Below, piece by piece: positions 31,656-35,834 of a stretch of 35,834 nt of DNA. The stretch is from Candidatus Saccharimonadota bacterium. Lineage in GTDB: Bacteria; Patescibacteriota; Saccharimonadia; Saccharimonadales; Saccharimonadaceae. The first letter of the stretch is position 1. Each line of letters starts with the position of its first letter. The notes beneath the pieces are model-generated. The model was not told the origin of the DNA, did not search any database, and was given only the letters and a program-made list of their open reading frames with translations. The position numbers and the translations under genes were made by a program. The DNA is taken from the NCBI GenBank assembly GCA_009786195.1, contig WQTP01000040.1, positions 1 to 35,834 of the forward strand, written 5' to 3'.

Positions 31656-32577
31656 GCGCCCACATATTCGCTCCCAGCGCACGGATGCGACCGTTCACTT
31701 CGAGCATGGTCATAGCGACGTGGTAATCGGCCGCGGAAAGTTTGGTGGTGCGGAGGATTTCATCGCCGTCCGCAACACCGCCGGCTAAGCAACGCAAAAT
31801 GGCGGTTTCAGCGTCAGTACGACCACGAATAGTTCGAACTAATTCGGCCGAAGATTGTTTGATAGTAGTTACGTCGGGAAAACTGGCGAGGAATTTCTCG
31901 GTGACAGGAGCGTTTCGACTAGCGTAAATGTCGCGCAACTTTTCCATCACATCGTCAACCGATAGGACTGGCGTCGCACCCTGAGCGATTAGGCGGTTGC
32001 AACCAATACTTAAGGGCGAAATGATGTTTCCCGGCACCGCCATCAACTCCTTGTTCTGGGTCAAAGCATGCGCCGCGGTGTTCAGTGTGCCAGATTGAGC
32101 GCCGGCCTCGACGACGATAACGACGTCACTAAGGGCGGTGATAAGGCGATTGCGCCACAAGAAATTACCGCGATAAACCGGCGTGTCGGGTTCGTATTCA
32201 CTGATAACTGCCCCACCCTGTTTAATAATTTCTTCGCGCAGTGCCCAAGTTGTTCGCGGATATTTATTAGCCAGACCGTTACCGACGATGCCAATGGTGA
32301 TGCCGTCGCCCTCGAGCGCACCCTGAGCCGCCAAACTGTCGTGACCAATTGCCAGGCCGCTGACGATGATAACACCGCGTGCCGCCAATGCCGCGCTGAG
32401 GCGCAGAGTCACCCCCCGACCATATTCAGTGGGTTTTCTCGACCCAACGATGGCCACAGATGGGCCTGGTTCAGGTAATTTTCCTTGATACCATAAACAT
32501 TTTGGTGGTTTGTCAATAACAGAGGTGCGCTGGAGAAATTTATCGTCCTGGGGTGAGATTTTCTTGATATTATTCAT
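31648..32577 (-). CDS. dprA: DNA processing protein DprA
   Basis: 309 aa. The Rossmann-like DprA core is clear: VAIVGSRKPTEYGRGVTLRLSAAL, IIVSGLAIGHDSLAAQGAL, TIGIVGNGLANKYPRTTWAL, GAVISEYEPDTPVYRGNFLWRNRLITALSDVVIVVEAGAQSGTLNTAAHAL and AVPGNIISPLSIGCNRLIAQGA. A C-terminal winged-helix-like segment (residues 240-309) ends the protein. DprA loads RecA on single-stranded DNA taken up in transformation; CPR bacteria commonly carry competence genes, so DNA uptake is likely. No ribosome-binding site is evident. It diverges from the candidate RNA gene at 32631. Confidence 0.92.
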   Translation of the reverse strand: MNNIKKISPQDDKFLQRTSVIDKPPKCLWYQGKLPEPGPSVAIVGSRKPTEYGRGVTLRLSAALAARGVIIVSGLAIGHDSLAAQGALEGDGITIGIVGNGLANKYPRTTWALREEIIKQGGAVISEYEPDTPVYRGNFLWRNRLITALSDVVIVVEAGAQSGTLNTAAHALTQNKELMAVPGNIISPLSIGCNRLIAQGATPVLSVDDVMEKLRDIYASRNAPVTEKFLASFPDVTTIKQSSAELVRTIRGRTDAETAILRCLAGGVADGDEILRTTKLSAADYHVAMTMLEVNGRIRALGANMWALK

Positions 32578-32595
32578 AATTTATTGAAAAAAGTA

Positions 32596-32624
32596 TTGAC
32601 AAATTAACCCGGCTGTGATACAAT
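32596..32624 (+). promoter_or_regulatory. Strong promoter of the structured RNA candidate
   Basis: Perfect TTGACA (32596-32601), 17 bp, TACAAT (32619-32624); start near 32631. No ORF follows for 385 nt. Confidence 0.75.
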
Positions 32625-32630
32625 GTTCGC

Positions 32631-32973
32631 GTGATCGTGTGATATTACACACGAGATGTACCTTATACCCCCATTTTAACCTCAAGCGCGAATGTTGGCA
32701 AGTCCACATTTCGCGCCTGATGTGTTAGGTTACGCGCGGAGAAAGTATCTACCCTCCACTTTTCGCTACATCAGTTCGCAGTTCAATAACGAATCGCGAG
32801 CGCTCACGGTAGCAATCGGCGCGTATCTAACCCTCTCGACCGGCGGGCCCCAAGTGTGAGGTGGGTCGCGCTTGCGTCTCGTTTCGATGCAGCCCCTATG
32901 GGGTGTGTCGAGAGGTCGAATAACCCGCTAGTCGGAGCGATGCCCACCCTTGCTCAGGCCGGCGGGTTTTTTG
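32631..32973 (+). ncRNA. Candidate structured RNA (~340 nt) of unknown class
   Basis: A strong promoter, no coding frame, GC-rich foldable sequence and a terminator mark a likely RNA gene. Visible stems: TCGTGTG/CACACGA near the start; GCGCGAATGT/ACATTTCGCGC; CTGATGT/ACATCAG enclosing a GAAAGT/ACTTTT hairpin; TAACCT/AGGTTA that would cross it (pseudoknot); CCTCTCGAC (32832-32840)/GTCGAGAGG (32907-32915). It ends with AACCCGC/GCGGGTT and T6. I looked for tmRNA ends, RNase P conserved regions and the SRP core and found none. It could also be a long leader of trpB, but its own terminator and the separate trpL promoter argue for an independent RNA. Confidence 0.5.
32922..32972 (+). terminator. 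Terminator of the structured RNA candidate
   Basis: AACCCGC (32922-32928) pairs with GCGGGTT (32962-32968), with an inner GAGC/GCTC stem, and is followed by TTTTTT (32967-32972). Confidence 0.6.
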
Positions 32974-32978
32974 ATGAC

Positions 32979-33008
32979 TTGACACGCTGGGCTAACGTCT
33001 GCTAGAAT
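32979..33008 (+). promoter_or_regulatory. trp leader promoter
   Basis: Perfect TTGACA (32979-32984), 18 bp, TAGAAT (33003-33008). Start near 33015, one base before the leader-peptide ATG at 33016. Confidence 0.75.
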
Positions 33009-33015
33009 ACTGACC

Positions 33016-33069
33016 ATGCTTAAACAAAATAACAACTTGTGGACCTGGCTCTGGCTTTTGCCGGACTAG
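33016..33069 (+). CDS. trpL: Tryptophan leader peptide
   Basis: 17 codons plus TAG: MLKQNNNLWTWLWLLPD. Three Trp codons in five positions (residues 9, 11, 13), a composition expected only in a trp attenuator leader. It begins at the predicted transcription start with no ribosome-binding site, so it should be translated as a leaderless messenger. The stop codon lies inside the antiterminator 5' strand (33060-33070), so a ribosome that finishes the peptide covers that strand, whereas one stalled at the Trp codons leaves it free. trpB follows 84 nt downstream. Confidence 0.88.
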   Translation: MLKQNNNLWTWLWLLPD

Positions 33070-33134
33070 GTTTGCTGTTGCTATTTTGCACCCACCGCGC
33101 GCCTAGTCTGGCCATAACTCGCCCAGACTATTTT
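33051..33134 (+). promoter_or_regulatory. Tryptophan transcription attenuator
   Basis: Hairpin 1:2 is CTGGC (33051-33055)/GCCGG (33060-33064) and overlaps the last Trp codon. The antiterminator is GCCGGACTAGG (33060-33070) with CCTAGTCTGGC (33102-33112), 11 pairs including one G-U. The terminator is TAGTCTGG (33104-33111) with CCAGACTA (33123-33130), followed by TTTT. Antiterminator and terminator share the middle strand, so they exclude each other: classic ribosome-mediated attenuation. Confidence 0.88.
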
Positions 33135-33153
33135 AATTATAAGGAGAAAATTC

Positions 33154-34518
33154 ATGAAAACTATTCCACACAAAATCTATTTAAGTGAAAACGAAATGCC
33201 GCGCCAATACTACAATCTGCGGGCTGATATGCCGAAAAAACCAGCGCCCATGTTGCACCCAAAAACGCTGAAACCGGTAGTTGCGGCTGATCTCACACCA
33301 GTGTTTTGCAAAGAGTTAGTTCGGCAAGAGTTAGATGATACAACTCGATATTTCAATATTCCAAGGGAGATTCGCGATTTTTACAAGATTTTTCGTCCGT
33401 CTCCACTCATTCGCGCTTATGGGTTGGAAAACGAACTTAACACACCAGCCAAAATCTACTATAAATTCGAGGGTAATAATACCAGCGGCAGCCACAAACT
33501 AAATTCGGCGGCGGCCCAAGTGTACTATGCACGAGCTGAGGGCGTCGCAGCGTTAACGACTGAAACTGGCGCTGGCCAATGGGGGACGGCACTGGCCGAA
33601 GCCTGCGCTCATTTTGGCATGCCGTTGACCGTTTACATGGTGCAAGGTTCGTACGAACAAAAACCATTTCGAAAAACTATTATGCGTACTTTTGGTGCAG
33701 AAATCATTGCCAGTCCCAGTAATACCACCAACATTGGTCGTGAAATGTTAAAGAAATTTCCGGGTACTAGCGGCAGCCTCGGCTGTGCGATTTCTGAGGC
33801 AGTAGAAAAAGCTGTTTCATCAGAAAATACACGCTATGTGCTAGGTTCGGTACTTAATCAGGTCTTGCTACATCAATCAATTATTGGGTTAGAAGCTGAA
33901 GCGGCCTTTAATAAAATTGGTGATTATCCAGATGTGATTGTTGGTTGTGCTGGCGGCGGCAGTAATTTAGGTGGACTAATTGCACCATTTATGCGTGATA
34001 AATTACTGGGACGTAAAGATATTGACATTGTGGCTGTCGAACCGAAAAGTTGTCCATCATTGACGCGTGGTCAGTTTACTTATGATTTTTGCGATACGGG
34101 ACATCTGACACCACTAGCGAAAATGTATACTCTGGGTTCGGAATTTATCCCGGCGCGCGATCATGCTGGAGGATTACGTTATCATGGTATGTCGCCGATA
34201 GTTTCGCAACTCTACGCGGATGGCCAGTTGCGCGCTGAAGCTTACAAACAAACAGAAGTTTTTGAAGCGGCGACGTTGTTCGCTCGTGTTGAGCAAATCT
34301 TGCCAGCACCCGAGTCGGCTCATGCTATCAAAGGCGCAATTGAAATCGCTAAAAAATGTCGCGATAATAATCAGTCGAAAACGATTCTGTTTGGATTATC
34401 TGGTACTGGTAATTTTGATTTGTCAGCGTATGAGCAATTCCAAAATGGCAAAATGGTCGATATCATTCCGACTGATGCTGATATCGCGCGATCACTGAAA
34501 ACTTTACCGAAGGTTTAG
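33154..34518 (+). CDS. trpB: Tryptophan synthase beta chain, TrpB2-like
   Basis: 454 aa, longer than TrpB1 (about 400) and with the extended N-terminus of the TrpB2 group (KIYLSENEMPRQYYNLRADMP; RPSPLIRAYGLE). The PLP lysine is K115 in NNTSGSHKLNSA; ETGAGQWGTALAEAC, the PLP phosphate loop GCAGGGSNLGGLIAPF, EAEAAFNKIGDYPDVIVGC and ALLFGLSGTGNFDL are also seen in family-typical positions. It joins indole and serine to make tryptophan. No trpA or other trp gene is nearby, so it may use indole taken up from a host or community; this is inference. AAGGAG precedes the ATG. Expression should be set by the attenuator. Confidence 0.93.
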   Translation: MKTIPHKIYLSENEMPRQYYNLRADMPKKPAPMLHPKTLKPVVAADLTPVFCKELVRQELDDTTRYFNIPREIRDFYKIFRPSPLIRAYGLENELNTPAKIYYKFEGNNTSGSHKLNSAAAQVYYARAEGVAALTTETGAGQWGTALAEACAHFGMPLTVYMVQGSYEQKPFRKTIMRTFGAEIIASPSNTTNIGREMLKKFPGTSGSLGCAISEAVEKAVSSENTRYVLGSVLNQVLLHQSIIGLEAEAAFNKIGDYPDVIVGCAGGGSNLGGLIAPFMRDKLLGRKDIDIVAVEPKSCPSLTRGQFTYDFCDTGHLTPLAKMYTLGSEFIPARDHAGGLRYHGMSPIVSQLYADGQLRAEAYKQTEVFEAATLFARVEQILPAPESAHAIKGAIEIAKKCRDNNQSKTILFGLSGTGNFDLSAYEQFQNGKMVDIIPTDADIARSLKTLPKV

Positions 34519-34554
34519 ATTCTGATTCTACTAATATCCCGCTTTGCCCGCCTT

Positions 34555-34661
34555 AGCCCCGGGTCTCTCACCTTTGGCACGCAATTTTCGCCCGTCGTCA
34601 CGGGGAAAATCGCTCTCTCCTCGTCGTAACGGCGGACGGTTTCGGAGAGAAACCCGGGGCT
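34555..34661 (+). repeat. Palindromic repeat B, copy 2 (intergenic)
   Basis: Core identical or nearly so to 29575-29692. The ends are AGCCCCGGGT (34555-34564) and ACCCGGGGCT (34652-34661), perfectly paired but different in sequence from the ends of copy 1. It sits between the convergent trpB and pth genes, where it could also act as a terminator. Confidence 0.85.
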
Positions 34662-34710
34662 TGGCTCGTTTGGGGCGAGAGCAGGATTCTATAAAGTCAG
34701 ATTTAATACC

Positions 34711-35241
34711 TTACTTATCAATTGGGCGAGTAATAAAATCTGCGATTTTATCAGCAGCCTCAGTCAGGACTTTGGATAATTGTGCGCGTTCGTCTTTGGA
34801 AAATTTACTGAGGACAAAATCAATATCGCCGATTTGGGCGCGCAGATCGTTATCAGTACCAATGCGCAAGCGAATGTAATTTTCGCCCAATATTGCCGAA
34901 ATGGATTTAAGGCCGTTATTACCACCATCACTACCCTTTTCGCGCAAACGGTGCGTGCCGAACGGTAAATTAATATCGTCGCAAATTACCAATAAATTTT
35001 CCGGTGGGATTTTATAAAATTGCATGATTTTCGCAACACTCTGACCAGTCAAATTATAGAATAATTGCGGTTTGGTCAACAGAACATCGTCGTGACGCGC
35101 GATTTCCGCCGACAACTTTTTGTCAAATTTCCATTTAACGTTCCATTTATCGGCCAAATAATCGCCGACCATAAACCCGATATTATGACGAGTCTTGCGA
35201 TACCCTAAACCCGGATTGCCGAGAAAAATGAGAAGTTTCAT
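34711..35241 (-). CDS. pth: Peptidyl-tRNA hydrolase
   Basis: 176 aa (family about 190). Releases peptides from peptidyl-tRNA dropped by ribosomes. Motifs: FLGNPGLGYRKTRHNIGFMVGDYLA with the catalytic His20 and substrate-binding Asn; LLTKPQLFYNLTGQSV; LLVICDDINLPFGTHRLREKGSDGGNNGLKSI with the conserved Asp; YIRLRIGTD. The ATG overlaps the end of der by 4 nt, so both form one transcript. It ends near repeat B copy 2. Confidence 0.95.
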   Translation of the reverse strand: MKLLIFLGNPGLGYRKTRHNIGFMVGDYLADKWNVKWKFDKKLSAEIARHDDVLLTKPQLFYNLTGQSVAKIMQFYKIPPENLLVICDDINLPFGTHRLREKGSDGGNNGLKSISAILGENYIRLRIGTDNDLRAQIGDIDFVLSKFSKDERAQLSKVLTEAADKIADFITRPIDK

Positions 35242-35834
35242 TTCTTGTCCTCGCGATTATTCTTGATTTGTTTTTCATCGCGAAAACTAAATTTGATTGG
35301 CGTGCCGCCCCACCCAAACGCGTCGCGGAATTGTCGTTCGAGATAACGTTTGTATGACCAATGAATGAATTTAAAATGACTGCCGTAAATAACGAACCAC
35401 GGTGGCGACACATCAGTTTGGACGACGTAACGGAATTTCGGATGGGTGTTTTTGAGTCCCGCCGGCGGGTGGCGCAGCACGGCCTTTTGCAGGATTTTGT
35501 TCAGTTCACTCGTCGGAATTTTCTTTTCTCGTTCACGGGCGATGGCGGTCGCTAAGTCGAAAATTTTTGTAACGTTCTTTCCCGTTATGGAACTGGTAAA
35601 AATCACCGACGCCCACGGCACAAAATCAAAAGTCGCACTGATTTGGTGCAGAATTTCGTCGGACGATTGTTCGCCCACCATGTCCCATTTACTAATGACG
35701 ATAATCAGACCGCGACCAGCATCGGCAATCATCCCGGCCAGTTTTTGATCAACGGCCGTGTTTAATTCGCCCACATCCATGATAAGGAGGCAAACGTCGG
35801 ACTCTTCGATGGCGGCCACAGTACGAAGAACGCT
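35238..35834 (-). CDS. der: GTPase Der (EngA), C-terminal part, 5' end outside window
   Basis: The frame is open to the right edge (SVLRTVAAIEESDVCLLIMDV), so the GTG in the ORF track at 35819 is internal. Present are the end of the second G domain: the G4 motif as SKWD (usually NKWD) and the G5 region SSITGKN, then the KH-like C-terminal domain (LNKILQKAVLRHPPAG, FVIYGSHFKFIHWSYKRYLERQFRDAFGWGGTPIKFSFR), which is very typical of Der. Der helps to mature the 50S ribosomal subunit. The Asn to Ser change in G4 could alter nucleotide specificity or may be tolerated; both G domains are needed to judge. Confidence 0.92.
   Translation of the reverse strand, partial: SVLRTVAAIEESDVCLLIMDVGELNTAVDQKLAGMIADAGRGLIIVISKWDMVGEQSSDEILHQISATFDFVPWASVIFTSSITGKNVTKIFDLATAIAREREKKIPTSELNKILQKAVLRHPPAGLKNTHPKFRYVVQTDVSPPWFVIYGSHFKFIHWSYKRYLERQFRDAFGWGGTPIKFSFRDEKQIKNNREDKK

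Noticed and set aside
32850-32875. GAGGTGGGTCGCG as a T-box motif upstream of trpB
   Set aside because: It resembles the T-box sequence, but the UGGN-ACC core is broken, no stem I or specifier loop with UGG is seen, and an independent promoter and attenuator for trpB lie downstream.

Overview
The window looks like a chromosomal segment of a member of the Candidate Phyla Radiation (Patescibacteria), most likely Saccharibacteria (TM7) or a close relative. This is inferred from gene content and style, not from a marker phylogeny: short versions of core proteins, a compact mraZ-rsmH-ftsL-ftsI-mraY-ftsW-murG-ftsQ cluster, a lone trpB, a VirD4/TraG-like ATPase with no secretion genes beside it, and UGA used as an ordinary stop (so not the UGA=Gly code of Gracilibacteria/Absconditabacteria). 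Start signals are of two kinds. Genes inside operons have Shine-Dalgarno sites, whereas many first genes have a -10 box placed so that transcription should begin 0-3 nt before the start codon (leaderless mRNA).

Layout. 1-740: 3' end of an alkyltransferase-like gene, then a tRNA-Arg(GCG) on the minus strand flanked on both sides by partial copies of itself. 739-4958 (+): EamA-type permease, RNase HI, S-adenosylmethionine synthetase, YvcK/CofD-like protein, HAD-like protein. 5059-13319 (+): division and cell-wall cluster behind a promoter that carries MraZ boxes; it contains an in-frame ORF immediately after the mraZ TGA stop and a 19-codon mini-ORF before ftsL. 13320-14139: AT-rich, no convincing gene. 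14140-21114 (-): Pif1-type helicase, SecA, a small Cys-containing protein with a structured leader, HPF, SerS. 21157-23306: CmpB-like membrane protein (+), then PspC and PadR (-). 23384-28139: a second small protein with the same structured leader (-), a two-TM protein (+), the VirD4/TraG-like ATPase and a sigma-region-4/HARE-HTH regulator (-). 28387-28739 (+): a small gene split at a G8 tract. 28740-32577 (-): TopA, a remnant of tpiA, DprA. 32596-34518 (+): a candidate ~340-nt structured RNA, then trpL-attenuator-trpB. 34711-35834 (-): der (cut by the window edge) and pth.

The most interesting items are not ordinary protein genes. (1) Two copies of a pseudoknot/terminator leader RNA, one with a covarying hairpin, lie in front of two unrelated small ORFs; this looks like an undescribed riboswitch or cis-regulatory RNA. 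(2) Two families of palindromic repeats each have one copy inserted in frame within topA and another between genes, similar in principle to Rickettsia palindromic elements; the terminal stem of one family has changed sequence while keeping its pairing. (3) There is a textbook tryptophan attenuator upstream of trpB, and its leader peptide itself appears to be leaderless. (4) Leaderless promoters recur across the window, including a face-to-face pair between serS and the CmpB-like gene.

All functional calls come from reading motifs by eye. No database search, folding program or phylogeny was run.
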